A stretch of DNA of 64,000 bases. It comes from Sternotherus odoratus (lineage: Eukaryota; Chordata; Testudines; Kinosternidae). Positions within the stretch are counted from its first letter, which is position 1. Each line of letters begins with the position of its first letter. The position numbers and the translations under genes were made by a program. Shown here piece after piece: positions 42,006-55,065 of this stretch. The notes beneath the pieces are model-generated. The model had not been told where the DNA came from. It was given only the letters and a program-made list of their open reading frames with translations, and made no database searches. The stretch covers positions 525,477 to 589,476 of the forward strand of contig JAVMKO010000195.1 of NCBI GenBank assembly GCA_032164245.1, written 5' to 3'.

Positions 42006-42508
42006 CTGTTCAGCCAAACACCCCCCGAGCACCACCCTGCCAAAAAGAGAACCACCCTGCCGAAACAGCCCCCCTGAGTACTGTCCCACCGAACCAAACA
42101 ATCCCCCCCCCTGAGCACTGCGCTGCTGAAACAAACACCCCTGAGCACCCACCCCGCCAAAACAAACCACCCCCCTCCAGCGTGCTGCCCTGCCAAAACC
42201 AACCTCCCCACTGAGCGCCTGCCCCACCAAAACAAACAACCCCCCTGACCGAGCGCTGCTAAAACAACCCCTCCAAGCCCCGCCGTGCTGCCCGAAGCAC
42301 AAACAACCCCCCCCCGACCGAGTGCCCACCCTGCCGAAACAACCCCCCTCCCTCTGGAGTGGTGCCCTGCCCAAACCAACCCCCACACCAAGTGTTTGCC
42401 CCGCGGAAACAAATGAGCCCCACTGAGCACTGCTGAAACAACCCCTCCAAGCACCGCCGTGTGGCCCCAAGCACATACTTGGTCGGCTGGTGTCTGGAGC
42501 CGGCCCTG
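42006..42508 (-). mobile_element. hAT-type element with C-rich interior
   Basis: Right end ggtgtctggagccggccctg is a typical hAT terminus. The interior (42010-42470) is built of irregular repeats such as ccctgccaaaacaaacc and gagcactgctgaaacaac. The left terminus is not clear. The 342-codon minus frame across here fuses this repeat with CR1 and is not a gene. Confidence 0.55.
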
Positions 42509-42699
42509 GGAAGAATCAGGAGGGTCGCTCCACGTGCTAAGTTGCTTTTCTTCCTCCCGTGTTTCTTTCTGTCTTTTCTCATGTGTTGGCCAACACAGAT
42601 GTGCACGCTCCCTCTTCTTGCCTTTCCTGGTCCTGTCTCTCTTCACAGGAAAGGGGCAGCGGTGCTGGTTGTGCATCCTCACAGGCTTGGGTCTAGACT
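42509..42699. other. Short unclassified segment
   Basis: Pyrimidine-rich on the plus strand; nothing recognised. Confidence 0.3.
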
Positions 42700-43003
42700 A
42701 GCCATGGGCAAACGTTTTGGCCCGAGGGCCACTTCAGAGTTGCAAAATTGTATGGAGGGCTGGGTAGGGAAGGCCGTGGCTCCCCAGCCTGGCCCCACTC
42801 CCAACTGCCTCCTTCAGAACCCCTGACCAGAACGCCAGAGTCAGCCCCGCCGAGCAGCAGGCCAGTGCCAGAACCAGTGCGTTGCACTGAGGCTGTGGGG
42901 GAAAGGGGACTCCTGGGGAGGGGCCATGGGCAGCCTCCCCGGCCAGGAGCTCAGGGGCTAGGCAGGATTGTCCCATGGCCTGTAGTTTGCCCACCTCTGC
43001 TCT
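42700..43003 (+). mobile_element. hAT-type element, degenerate ends
   Basis: Left agccatgggcaaacgttttg and right tagtttgcccacctctg are diverged inverted repeats of the common GGGCAAACTTTTTGGCC type. No clear target duplication. Confidence 0.65.
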
Positions 43004-43140
43004 ATGGGTTTGTCTACAGTATGAAATTAGGTCGAATTTATAGAAGTTAATTTTTTTAGAAGAGATTTTATATAGTCACTGTCCCTCAGGCAGGCAGGAA
43101 TTTTAATCCTAAAGGAGAGCTCTCTCCTGTCAGTTTAGAG
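43004..43140 (+). mobile_element. Fragment of a DNA-transposon-like repeat
   Basis: gtctacagtatgaaattagg and the following cgaatttatagaag resemble a repeat common in turtles and birds, from memory. Family uncertain. Confidence 0.35.
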
Positions 43141-43560
43141 CAGGGGTGGGCAAACTTTTTGGCCCGAGGGCCACATTGGGGTTAAAAATTGTGCAGAGGC
43201 AGGTAGGGAAGGCTGTGCCTCCCAATACAGCCTGGCCCCACCCCCTATCTGATTCCCCCACCCACTTCCCACCCCCCCTCAGAATCCCCAACCCATCCAG
43301 CCGCACCACACCTTGTCCCCTGATTGCCTCCTCTGGAGCCCCCCCCCACTCTGTCCCCCTGCTATTTGTTCCCTGAGTGCCCACTCCCGAAACTCACCTA
43401 CCCTAACCATCACTCCCTCGGCTTTGTTCCCTGACTCCCCCTCCCGAGATCCCCCCCACCCTAACTACCACCCCCTGGGATCCCACCAGCTAAGTCCCCC
43501 CTTTGCTTACCATACTCAGCCTGGCTGGTGCTTGCCCTGGCCCCCCGGCCCGCTTGTTTG
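43141..43560 (+). mobile_element. hAT element, left part
   Basis: Begins caggggtgggcaaacttttt. The interior is C-rich (cccccacccacttcccacc). The right end is missing; the 36-bp array begins instead. Confidence 0.7.
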
Positions 43561-43564
43561 CAGG

Positions 43565-46232
43565 AGGAGTACTATTCCAAGAGGAGTACTTTTGACACAT
43601 AGCTTGTTTCCAGGCAGAGTAGTATTGATGAGACACCGCTTGTTTCCAGGAGGAGTCCTATTGATGACATACCGCTTGTTTCCAGGGGGGGACAGTATTC
43701 AGGACACACCGCTTGTTTCCAGGAGGAGTCTTATTGATGACACACCGCTTGTTTCCAAGAGGGACAGTATTCAGGATACACCGGTTGTTTCCAGGAGGAG
43801 TCTTATTGATGACACACCGCTTGTTTCCAGGGGGGGGGGGACAGTATTCAGGATACACCGCTTGTTTCCAGGAGGAGTCTTATTGACAACACACCACTTG
43901 TTTCCGGGGGGACAGTATTCAGGATACACCGCTTGTTTCCAGGAGGAGTCTTATTGACGACACACAGCTTGTTTCCAGGGGGGGGGGACAGTATTCAGGA
44001 TACACCGGTTGTTTCCAGGAGGAGTCTTATTGACGACACACTGCTTGTTTCCGGGGGGGACAGTATTCAGGATACACCGCTTGTTTCCAGGAGGAGTCTT
44101 ATTGATGACACACCGCTTGTTTCCGGGGGGGAGAGTATTCAGGATACACCGGTTGTTTCCAGGAGGAGTCTTATTGATGACACACCGCTTGTTTCCAGGA
44201 GGAGTCTTATTGACGACACACCGCTTGTTTCCAGGAGGAGTCTTATTGATGACACACCGCTTGTTTCCAGGGGGGGGACAGTATTCAGGATACACCGCTT
44301 GTTTCCAGGAGGAGTCTTATTGATGACACACCGCTTGTTTCCAGGAGGAGTCTTATTGACGACACACTGCTTGTTTCCAGGGGGAACAGTATTCAGGATA
44401 CACCGCTTGTTTCCAGGAGGAGTCTTATTGATGACACACCGGTTGTTTCCAGGAGGAGTCTTATTGATGACACACTGCTTGTTTCCAGGGGGGGACAGTA
44501 TTCAGGATACACCGCTTGTTTCCAGGAGGAGTCTTATTGACAACACACCACTTGTTTCCAGGAGGGACAGTATTCAGGATACACCGGTTGTTTCCAGGAG
44601 GAGTCTTATTGATGACACACCGGTTGTTTCCAGGAGGAGTCTTATTGATGACACACTGCTTGTTTCCAGGGGGGACAGTATTCAGGATACACCGCTTGTT
44701 TCCAGGAGGAGTCTTATTGACGACACACCGCTTGTTTCCAGGAGGAGTCTTATTGACGACACACCGCTTGTTTCCAGGAGGAGTCTTATTGATGACACAA
44801 CGCTTGTTTCCAGGAGGAGTCTTATTGATGACACACTGCTTGTTTCCAGGGGGGACAGTATTCAGGGTACACCGCTTGTTTCCAGGAGGAGTCTTATTGA
44901 TGACACACCGCTTGTTTCCAGGGGGGGACAGTATTCAGGATACACCGCTTGTTTCCAGGAGGAGTCTTACTGACGACACACCGCTTGTTTCTAGGAGGGA
45001 CAGTATTCAGGATACTCCGCTTGTTTCCAGGAGGAGTCTTATTGACGACACACCGCTTGTTTCCAGGAGGAGTCTTATTGACGACACACTGCTTGTTTCC
45101 AGGGGGGACAGTATTCAGGATACTCCGCTTGTTTCCAGGAGGAGTCTTATTGACGACACACCGCTTGTTTCCAGGAGGAGTCTTATTGACGACACACCAC
45201 TTGTTTCCAGGAGGAGTCTTATTGATGACACAACGCTTGTTTCCAGGAGGAGTCTTATTGATGACACACCGGTTGTTTCCAGGAGGAGTCTTATTGATGA
45301 CACACTGCTTGTTTCCAGGGGGGACAGTATTCAGGGTACACCGCTTGTTTCCAGGAGGAGTCTTATTGATGACACACCGCTTGTTTCCAGGGGGGGACAG
45401 TATTCAGGATACACCGCTTGTTTCCAGGAGGAGTCTTACTGACGACACACCGCTTGTTTCCAGGAGGGACAGTATTCAGGATACACCGCTTGTTTCCAGG
45501 AGGAGTCTTATTGACGACACACCGCTTGTTTCCAGGAGGAGTCTTATTGACGACACACCGCTTGTTTCCAGGAGGAGTCTTATTGACGACACACCGCTTG
45601 TTTCCAGGAGGAGTCTTATTGACGACACACTGCTTGTTTCCAGGGGGGACAGTATTCAGGATACTCCGCTTGTTTCCAGGAGGAGTCTTATTGACGACAC
45701 ACCGCTTGTTTCCAGGAGGAGTCTTATTGACGACACACCGCTTGTTTCCAGGAGGAGTCTTATTGATGACACAACGCTTGTTTCCAGGAGGAGTCTTATT
45801 GATGACACAACGCTTGTTTCCAGGAGGAGTCTTGTTGATGACACACTGCTTGTTTCCAGGGGGGACAGTATTCAGGGTACACCGCTTGTTTCCAGGAGGA
45901 GTCTTATTGATGACACACCGCTTGTTTCCAGGGGGGGACAGTATTCAGGATACACCGCTTGTTTCCAGGAGGAGTCTTACTGACGACACACCGCTTGTTT
46001 CCAGGAGGGACAGTATTCAGGATACACCGCTTGTTTCCAGGAGGAGTCTTATTGACGACACACCGCTTGTTTCCAGGAGGAGTCTTATTGACGACACACT
46101 GCTTGTTTCCAGGGGGGGACAGTATTCAGGATACTCCGCTTGTTTCCAGGAGGAGTCTTATTGATGACACACCGCTTGTTTCCAGGGGGGACAGTATTCA
46201 GTGTGCACCGCTTGTTGCCGGTAGGAGTCTTA
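43565..46232 (+). repeat. 36-bp minisatellite array, two unit types
   Basis: About 74 units of 36 bp (12 codons). Type 1 is ggagtcttattgaygacaca plus ccgcttgtttccagga; type 2 has ggggacagtattcaggatac in place of the first half. Types alternate in irregular blocks. Units are nearly identical, a sign of recent expansion. Open frames up to 346 codons read LVSRRSLIDDTP or HRLFPGGVLL repeats and exist because 36 is divisible by 3. The right edge cuts straight into a macrosatellite unit at gatgagtccaggtca. Confidence 0.95.
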
Positions 46233-49200
46233 TTGATGAGTCCAGGTCACGACTACTGCTCTTTGACCGTCACCGCATTGTTGTACAGATGCCGATGGAT
46301 GAAAGCGAAGGCCCACATATGAAGGCAAAGAAGATCTTGAGAGCGGGAATGGCTGTCAAAGTTAAGTATCTACTGGAGGGTTTGATGGTCCGAAGTATTT
46401 GTGCCGTTGAGCCTTCTTGTTTAGGTGTGGGAGTGTTCTAAATTCTTCGTGTTCTTAATAGGCTTTTGAAGCGTGGTTGGGAGCTTGTTGTACAGAGGGA
46501 GTGTGTGTGTGTGTGTGTGTGTGTGTGTCTCCCCTGAGGGAGGGCTAATTGCTGGGAGAGCAACCTGTCTGTAACTCGAGATGCTCCTTTCTCAGTTCTT
46601 CTCTCACACACAGCACTGGGTTTGCACGACAGGTCACCATTGCATTCTTTGTCCATCTTCTATGTGGTTGTGGTTTTCCAAGGAGAATGTGAGCATCCTA
46701 GTTAGCGACAGTCTCCTGCTGTGGTGGGCAGCAATATGTGGATGAGTGTTTGGAGTGGGTGTTGCTTGTCTGAGGGGGGGAATGTAATGGATAATTGGTG
46801 TTCCTTCTGTTTAGTATGCAGGTGAGGTCTTTGTTCATGTTGTCTAGTTGGGTGCTTTGTTTGTAGTTGCAGATGGATCCAGTACTGCATCGTGGTGCTC
46901 CGTGCATGGTTGTGACTACTTCTCTTTGACTGTCATGGCATCGCTGTACAGATGTTGATGTATGGGCGAGAAGGCCAGCGTACAAAGGAAAAGAAGATCT
47001 TGAGAGCGGGAACAGCGGTCAAAGTTAAGTGTCTGCGGAAGGGTTTGAGAGGCAGAAGAATTTGTGCTGTTGAGGCTTCTTGTTTAGGGGTGGGAGTCCT
47101 CTAAAGTCTTTGTGTTTTAATGGGCATGTGAGGGGTGGGCGGTAGCTTGTATAGAGGGAGTGTGAGGTTTCCCCTGAGGGAGGGTTGATTGCTGGGAGAG
47201 TGACCTGTCTAACTAGATATGCTCCGTTCTCAGTTCTTCTCTCAACCACAACGGTGGTTTTGCATGACTGGTCACTACTTCATCCTTTGTCCATCTTATA
47301 CATGGTTGTGGTTTCACAAGGAGAATGTGAGCATCCTAGTTAGCGATGGCCCCTGCTGTGGTGAACATGTGGGCGGGGGCAGCAATATGTGGATGAGTGT
47401 TTTGGGGTGGGGAGGTGCTTCTCTGAGGGGTGTGTGTGTGTGTAATGGATAGTAGGTGTTCCTTCTGTTTAGTATGCAGATGAGGTCATTTTTCATGTTG
47501 TGGATGTTAGGGTTGATGGGTTGTTATGTGAGTAGATTTGTTTGTACTTGCAGATGCATCTGGATCAGATACTGTGTTGTCTCATTCTCTGGAGGGTCCC
47601 GACTACTGCTCTTTGACTGTCATGGCATTGCTGTATGGCTGTTGACATCCGGGTGAGAAGTCTAGTGTACAAAAGAAAAGAAGATCTTGGGAGTGGCTGT
47701 CAAAGTTAAGTATCTGCTGAAGGGTATGATGGTGAGAAGTATTTGTATTGTGGAAGCTTATTATTTAGGGGTGGGAGTCTGGTAAACTCTGCCTGTTCTT
47801 AGTGGGCACAAGAGGGAGCTCATTGTATGGAGGGAGTGTGTATGTTGGAGGAAGGTTGTTTGGTGGGAGAGTGACCTATCTAACTAGAGATGCTCCATTC
47901 TCAGTTCTTCTGTGACACAGCACTGGGTTTGCATGATGGGTCACTGCTTTGTCCTTCTTTTCTCCTCTATTGAATGTTGGCTTTCTGAGGGGGATGTGAG
48001 CGTCCCAGTTAGCGATGGTCTCCTTTGCTGGAGGGAACGTGGGAGGGGCTCCAGTTTGTGGATGTCCATTTTGGGGTGGGGGGCTTCTCGGGGGGGGGGG
48101 GGGGTAGAGTGTAGTAGACGTTCAGTCTCTTTAGGAAGCAGTATGCTTGTGAGGTGATCTTTCCTATTGCATAGTTGGGAGCTTTATGAATAGGTTTGCA
48201 GTCAAGCTTGTTTTTATTTTCAGATGCATCTGGTACTGCACTGCGTTGTTCCATGGAGGGGTGTGGGAGTGGCTGTCAAAGTTAAGTATCTGTGAAGGGT
48301 TTGATGGTGAGAAATATTTGTGCTGTTGAGGCTTCTTGTTTGGGAATGGAGTCCTCTAAAATGTGTCCATTCTTAATGGGCATGTGGTGGGTGGGAGGTG
48401 GTGGTGGTTGTGTGGAGGGAGCTTGAGTTTCCCCTGAGGGAAGGTTGATTGATTGATGGTAGAGTGACCTGTCTGTAACTAGAGATGCTCCATTCTCCCT
48501 TCTCTCACACACAGCACTGGGTTTCCATGTTGGGTCACCTCTTTGTCCTTCTTTTCTCTTCTGCTGGGTGTTGGTTTTCCGAGGAGGATGTGAGCATCCT
48601 AGTTAATGATGGACTCCTGTGGTGTAGGGAAAGGGGGAGGGCCACCAGTATGTGGATGAGAGTGTTTGGGGGTCTGGGGGGCTTCTCTGGGGGGGGGGTT
48701 AGTATGCAGGTGTGGTTATCTTTCATATCATGTAGTTGGGTACTTTGTGAGTAGGTATGCAGTCAAAGTGTATTTGTGTTTGCAGATGCGTCCAGATCTG
48801 GTACCGTGGCGTGATGTTCTGCGGAGTGTCATGTCTACCTCTCTCTGACTATAACAGCATGGCTGTATTCCTGCCAATGTATGGGAGTGAAGGCCCATAT
48901 ATAAGGGGAAGAAGATCTTAAGAGCTGGTGTAGCCGTCTAAGTTAAGTATCTGCCAAAGGGTTTGATGGTCAGAAGAACGTGTGCTGTTGAGGAACATTG
49001 TTTAGGGATTGGGGGTCCTCTAAGAAACATCACGGTTTAGAGGAAATGAGAGGGGTGGGTGGAAGTTCATTGTATGGCGGGAGCATGAATTTCCCCTGAG
49101 GGAGGGCTAATTGTTGGGACAGTGCCCTTTCTATAACTAGAGATGCTCCGTTCTCAGTTCTTCTCTCTCACACAGCACTGGGGTTGTACGACAGGTCACC

Positions 49201-52200
49201 ACTTCATCCTTTTGTCCATCTTCTACATGGTTGTGGTTTTCCAAGGAGAATGTGAGCATCCTAGTTAGCGATGGGCTCCTGCTGTGGTGGGATATGGAGG
49301 GAGGGCAGCAAAATGTGCTTGAGAGTGTTTGGGGAGGGTGGGTGCATCTATGTGGGAAGCGTAATGGGTATTAAGTGTTTGTTTTGGTTAGTATGCAGGT
49401 GAGATCATGTAGTTGGGTGCTGTGTGAGTAGGTGTGCAGTCACACTTTCTTTGTATTTGCAGATGCATCCAGGTCTGGTATCGTGTCGTGGTGTTCTGCG
49501 GAGTGTCATGACTACTTCTCTCTGACTGTCACGACATTGCGGGGAAGAAGATCTTAAGAGCGGGAGTAGCCGTCTAAGTTAAGTATCTCCCGAAGGGTTT
49601 GGTCAGAAGAATGTGCGTTTGTGAGGCTCTTTGTTCAGAGGTGGAAGTCCTTTAAACTGGGTCGTTTCTTAATGGGCATGTGAGGGGTGGGTGGAAGCTC
49701 ATTGTATGGAGGGAGCATGAATTTCCCCTGAGGGAGGGCTAATTGCTGGGACAGTGCCCTCTCTGTAACTAGAGATGCTCCGTTCTCAGTTCTTCTCTCT
49801 TACACAGCACTGGGTTGGCATCACTGGTCTCCACTTTAGTCTTGTGTTCTCCTGTACATGGTTGTGGTTTTCTAAGGAGGATGTGAGCATCCTAGTTAGC
49901 AATGGGTCTCCGTGGTGTAGGAAAACTGGGAGGGTCAATCGGTATGTAGTAGCGTAGCCATTTTCCATGTGGATGAGAGTGTTTGGGGTGGGGTTCTGTG
50001 TGTGGGGGGGGTGTAATGTGTAGTAGGTGTTCCCTCTCAGTATGTAGGTGAGGTCATCTTTCATATTGTGGTTTTGGGAGTTTTGTGATTAGTTTATAAC
50101 TGAGGGTTGCAGTCAAGCTTTGTTTTAATTTGCAGATGTGTGAGAATCTGGTACCGAGTAGTCTCATTCCGTAGAGGGTCGTGACTACTTTTCGTTGACA
50201 GTTACTGCATTGTCATATGGATGCTGATGTATATGAGAGCAAAGGCCCACATACAAAGGGAAAAAAGATCTGCGGAGCAGCTGTCAAAGTTACGTAATGC
50301 CGAAAGGTTTGATGGTCAGGTTTAGTGTGTTCAGCAGTATTTGTGCTGTTGAGGCTTCTTGTTTAGGGACAGGAGTCTAAACTCAAAACTCTGCCTGTTC
50401 TGAATGGGCAAGTGAGGGGTGGGTGGAAGCTGGTTGTACAGAGGGAGCATGAGTTTCCCCTGAGGGAAGGTTGATTGCTGGGAGAGTGTAGCTAGAGATG
50501 CTCCGTTCTCAGTTGTCCCTTCTTATACAGCACTGGGTTTGCATGACAGGTCACCACTTCATCCTTTGTCCATCTTCTACATGGTTTTGGTTTTCCAAGG
50601 AGAATGTGAGCATCCTAGTTACCGATGGGCCCGTGCTGTGGTGGGACATGCTGGGGGAAGCAATAATGGATGAGTGTTTGGGGTGAGTGCGCACTTCTCT
50701 GAGGCGGGGTGTAATGGGTAGTAGCATGTTTAGTATGCAAGTGTGGTCATCTTTCATGTTGTGTAGGTGGGTGATTTGTCAGTAGGTTTGCAGTGAAGCT
50801 TTGTTTGTATTTGCAGATGCATCTGGATCCGGTCCTGCATTGTGTCTTCTCATGGAGTGCTCGTGACTACTTTTCTTTGACAGTCACAGCATCTCGGTAT
50901 GGATGTAGACGTATGGGAGAGAAGGCCAGTGTACAAAGGAAAAGAAGATCTTGAGAGCCGGAGCCAAAGCTGCTGTCAAAGTTAAGTATCTGCTGAAGGG
51001 TTTGATGGTCAGAAGTATTTGTGCTGTTAAGCCTCCTTGTTTAGTTCTCTAAATTCTGTCTTTAAACTCTGCCCATTCTTAATGGGCATGTGAAGGTTGG
51101 ATGGGAGCTCTTTGTACAGAGGGAACCTGAGTTTCCCCTGACAGAAGGTTGATTGCTGGGAGAGTGACCTGTCTGTAACTAGAGATGCTCCGTTCTCAGT
51201 TTCTCTTACATAGCACTGGGTTTGCATGACCGGTCACCACTTCTTCCTTTGTCCCTCTTCCATTGGTTGTGGTTTTCTGAGGAGAATGTGAGCATCCTAG
51301 TTAGCGATGGGCTTGTGCAGTGGTGGGACATGTAGGGGGAAGCAATAATGGATGAGTGTTTGGGGTGGGTGGGTGGGTGCTTCTCTGAGGAAGGGCATAA
51401 GGGGTAGTAGCATGTTTAGTATGCAGGTGAGGTCTTCTTTCATGTTGTGTAGCTGGGCGCTTTCTGAGTAGCATGGCAGTGAAGCTTTGTTTGTATTTGC
51501 AGATGCATCCTGGTCCGGTACTGTTGCGTTGTTTGATCTTCACGGCATCGCTGTGTGGATGTTGAGGCATGGGTGAGAAGGTCCGTGTGCAAAGGAAAAG
51601 AAGATCTTGAGACTGGGAACATCTGTCAAAGTGAAGTATCTGCCGAAGGGTTTGATGATCAGAAGTATTTGTGCTGTTGAGGTTTCTTGTTTGGGATGGT
51701 AGTCCTCTAAACGTTGACCGTTCTTAATAGGAACTTGAGGGTTAGGTGGGAGCTTGTTGTAAGGCGGTAGCATGAGTTTCCTCTGAGGGAAGGTTGATTG
51801 CTGGGAGAGTGACCTGTCTATAACTAGAGATGCTCCGTTCTCTGTTCTTCTGTCACACCCAACACTGGTTTTGGATGATGGGTCACCGCTTTATCCTTCT
51901 TTTCTCCTGTACTGGGTGGTGGTTTTCCAAGGAGGATGTGAGCATCCAAGTTTGCAATGGGCCCCTGTGGTGGAGGGAAATGGGGAGGGCCACCAGTATG
52001 TGGATGACTGTGTTTGGGGTGTGTGGGGCTTCTCTGAGGGGGTGTAGAATGTAATAGATGTTCCTTCTCTTCAGGAAGCCATATGCAGGTGAGGTCATCT
52101 TTCACAGCATGTAGTTGAGAGCTTTGTGAGGTCGGTTTGCAGTCAATTTTGTTTTTATTTGCAAATGCGTCCGGATCCAATTTGGCAAAGAACCAGTGAA

Positions 52201-52330
52201 GTTGAAGTATGACTGCGGGGGATATGAAGTACTTGTTTCCCAAAATGGAAGTTGATTTGAGATCAGGTTTGCAGGTTAAATATGGTTATCGATCGTGTTC
52301 TGGTGGTGGGCTGTTCTGTGTCAAGATGGC
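46233..52330 (+). repeat. Macrosatellite block B
   Basis: Nine units with landmarks near 46613, 47252, 47920, 48514, 49176, 49808, 50533, 51214 and 51861. 49740-52400 matches block A 36700-39350 almost base for base (offset about 13.04 kb). 47850-49740 matches 33420-35370 (offset about 14.4 kb), so B lacks two units that A has. 46233-47800 matches block C 60590-61500. The first unit is truncated by the minisatellite. A (GT)n tract lies at 46500-46528. Confidence 0.85.
52145..52330 (+). pseudogene. Block B terminal segment
   Basis: Near-identical to 39100-39285, including the lost acceptor G and the same KLKYDCGGYEVLV frame with its stop. Confidence 0.45.
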
Positions 52331-52443
52331 AACTGTTTCACTGGGTACATGTCAATTGGTATTGCGCGTGTGTGTGTGTGTTTTAGATGTTAAGTATTTG
52401 TTCTACAGCTGTTGAATGTGTGACTTTCTTTTTTCTTTCTCCT

Positions 52444-52560
52444 AGGAAACTATTTCCATTCATGTAGTTGGAAGGCATCACAGGAGCTGATTTCAGTGGA
52501 ACTCACACTGCCTGTGTCCTGGCCACGGGCCTAGGGGGCTCTGCCTTTAATATATAAGAA
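52444..52560 (+). other. Possible downstream exon after block B
   Basis: A strong acceptor-like tract cttttttctttctcctag ends at 52445, followed by sequence open in one frame for about 31 codons to TAG. Not seen after block A, where the CR1 begins. It could be a 3' exon of the repeat-exon gene. No independent support. Confidence 0.3.
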
Positions 52561-52706
52561 GCTTCACTTTAGTTAAACATTTTAAAAACATATTTACTTT
52601 TAATTTAATTTAAACTATTGCTGTACATAAAGACTTATAGAAAGAGACCTTCTAAAAACATTAAAATGTATTACTGCCCCTCAAAACTCAGTTTGCCCAC
52701 CCCCTG
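52560..52706 (+). mobile_element. hAT element, right end
   Basis: AT-rich stretch ending in agtttgcccaccccctg, the reversed GGGTGGGCAAACT terminus. Left end not seen. Confidence 0.6.
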
Positions 52707-53484
52707 GTCTACAGGACCTTAGTTTAACATTTGCTTTAAAAATATTTAATTAGTGGGTTGGTGAAGATTATAAAATCACATCTCTAAAAAAAATCCTTAT
52801 GCATCTAAAAAGGTATGCAATCTTTATGTTTGAACATTGAAGCATTTAAGGCTATAGTTTGTAAAATAAATCTTCCAAAAGACCACCCTTATCTAAAATA
52901 CACATTTTAATTACTCTAGTTAAAAAAAAAAAAACTTGCTTCCAAAGTCTTCCTGTCCTTTCTGTCCATCCCTTTCTTCTTCCAGATAGCTGGACAAATA
53001 GTTTCCCCTTCTTTACTGCTATCTGATAAAACTAGTTTTAAGAGAACCTCCAGCAAAATCAGTACCGTAGTAAGATATAAAAGCCTAAATCTCTATGAAA
53101 TGTTACCAGCTTTGGAAACATTTTTTTTAAACATGTCTATTGTCATACAGATCACACAAAGTAAATCAGTGTTCCCTTTTTCTAAAAGCAATAAACATTT
53201 TTTATGAACACACTAAACCTCTGTGACTGATTAATTTAAAACCTGTTTTTTGGGGGAGGGGGTGTTCCGAGTCCAAGAGGGGCAGTTGGGGGGGGGAATC
53301 TCAGGAGGGGGCAGTCAGGGCAAGGAGCAGGGGGGTTGGGGATTCTGAGGGGGGCAGGAAGTGGGAGGGAGAAGATAGGGGCAGGCTGTTTGGGGAGGCA
53401 AGCCCCTATCCACTCCTTATCCATTCCCCCCCCCCGTGTCCTTTTTTTTAAATGTTGAAATATGGTAATCCTAGACAAAAGGGG
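52707..53484. other. AT-rich DNA then G-rich patch, no gene
   Basis: 52707-53240 is AT-rich without open frames. 53245-53420 is G-rich with cagttgggg and gggcagtcagggcaaggagc, words typical of hAT interiors here. Confidence 0.5.
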
Positions 53485-55065
53485 TATGTCACACACCCTT
53501 GTATCTGAAAGGCACAGTCGTTATCAGGACTTGTAGTCCCCTTGAAACAAGAGGTGTGTCCTGATAACTGTCCCCCCCCCCCCCGAAAAATTGTGTGTCC
53601 TGAATACTGTCCCCTCTGGACTCAAGGGATGTGTCATGAAGACTGTCCTCTCCAGAAACAAGGGAGGGTGCCGCTGCAACCATGAGATGTTGTGTGAATA
53701 CTGTTCCCTGAAGAATCATGGTGTGTCATGAATACTGCCCCCGCTGGAAACAAGGGGTGTGTCATGAATACCGTTCCCTCCAGAAACAAGGGAGTGTGTC
53801 ATGAATTGTAGGCCCCCTGAAAACAAGATGTGTTGTCTGAATACTGTCCCTTGGCAGAAACATGGTGTGTTCTAAATACTGTCCCCTCTGGAAACAAAAG
53901 GTGTGTTCTGAATAGTGTCCCCTCCAAGAAGATGGGGTGTATAATTAATAGTGCTCCTACTGCGAACAGGGGATGTGTCCTGATTACTGTCCCTTGTGGC
54001 ACCAAGCGATGGTTTATGAATACAGTGTCCTCTGGAAAAGAGGGTGTGTCCTAAATACTAACACACTCCTTGTTGGGAGGGGGATATCAGTAATGCTCCC
54101 CTGGGAACAAGGGTGTGTACTGAATAGTGTCCTGAGTGTGAACAAGAAGTGTGTCTTGAAAATTATCCTCTCTGGAAAAGTGCTGTCACAAATACTGTCC
54201 TTCCACAGAAACAAGGGCTGTTTATCAATAATACTTCTCCTGGAGCATGAGGTGTGTCACAAATACTGTCCCCAGTAGCGAGGAGAGAGGTATTCTGATT
54301 ACAGACCCCTCTGGGAACAAGAGGCGTTGGCTGAATACTGTTCCCTCCCTCCCCCGAAACATGGTGTGTCGTGAATACTGTCCCCTCTGGAAACAAGGGC
54401 TGTGTCAAGAATACCATTCCCTTCAGCAACAAGGGGTGTGTGTCATGAATTGTAGTCCCCCTGAAGAGAAGAGGTGTTGCCTGAATACTGTCCCCCTCTG
54501 CGACCAAGAGCTGGGTTTGAATAGTGTCCCCTCCAAGAAGAAGGGGTTGTATAATTAACAGTACTCCTCCTGAGAATAAAATGTATGACATGAATTGTAA
54601 TCCCGCTGCAAACATGAGGTGCAGTGTGAATACTGTCCCCCGCCCGCAACATAGTGTGTCATTCATAGTGTCCCCTCTGGAAACACAAGGTGTGTCCTGA
54701 AGACTGTCCCCTCCGGAAACAAAGGGTGTATCATTAATATTATCCCCTCCGTAGTCCCCCTGCAAATAAGGGGTGTTGCCTGAATACTGTCCCCCACAGA
54801 AACATGGTGTGTCATTAATACTGTCCCTTCTGGAAACAAGCAGTGTGTTTAAACCGTGTCCCCTCCAGACAAACAGGGTGTTTCATCAATAGTACTCCTC
54901 CTGAGAACAAGCAGTGTGACATTAATTGTAGTCCCCCTGAAAACAAGTGGTGTGTCCTGAATACTATTTCCCCCCCCCCCCCAAAACAAGAGGTGTGTTC
55001 TCACGAGTACTCCTCCTAGGACCAAGGGGTGTGTCCCAAATACTGTACGCATCTACAGCCGAAGG
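53485..55065 (-). repeat. Diverged 36-bp minisatellite, inverted relative of 43565-46232
   Basis: The plus strand shows irregular copies of gaatactgtcccctctggaa plus acaaggggtgtgtcat. Reversed, this is the gacagtattc...acacc...cttgtttccag unit of the 43.6-kb array. Copies differ by many substitutions and indels, so this array is old. Minus-strand frames read DSIQDTPLVSRG-like pieces. A leftover copy lies at 56060-56112 beyond the Helitron. Confidence 0.85.

Noticed and set aside
41654..42682. 342-codon minus-strand frame as one gene
   Set aside because: It joins CR1 coding sequence with a C-rich hAT interior; a chance fusion.
43565..46232. CRISPR-like array
   Set aside because: Repeats are contiguous without unique spacers, and the context is a vertebrate genome.
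43313..46441. Overlapping frames of 160-346 codons with LIDDTPLVSRRS or FPGGVLL repeats
   Set aside because: 36-bp tandem repeat is divisible by three, so frames stay open by arithmetic; different frames are open side by side.
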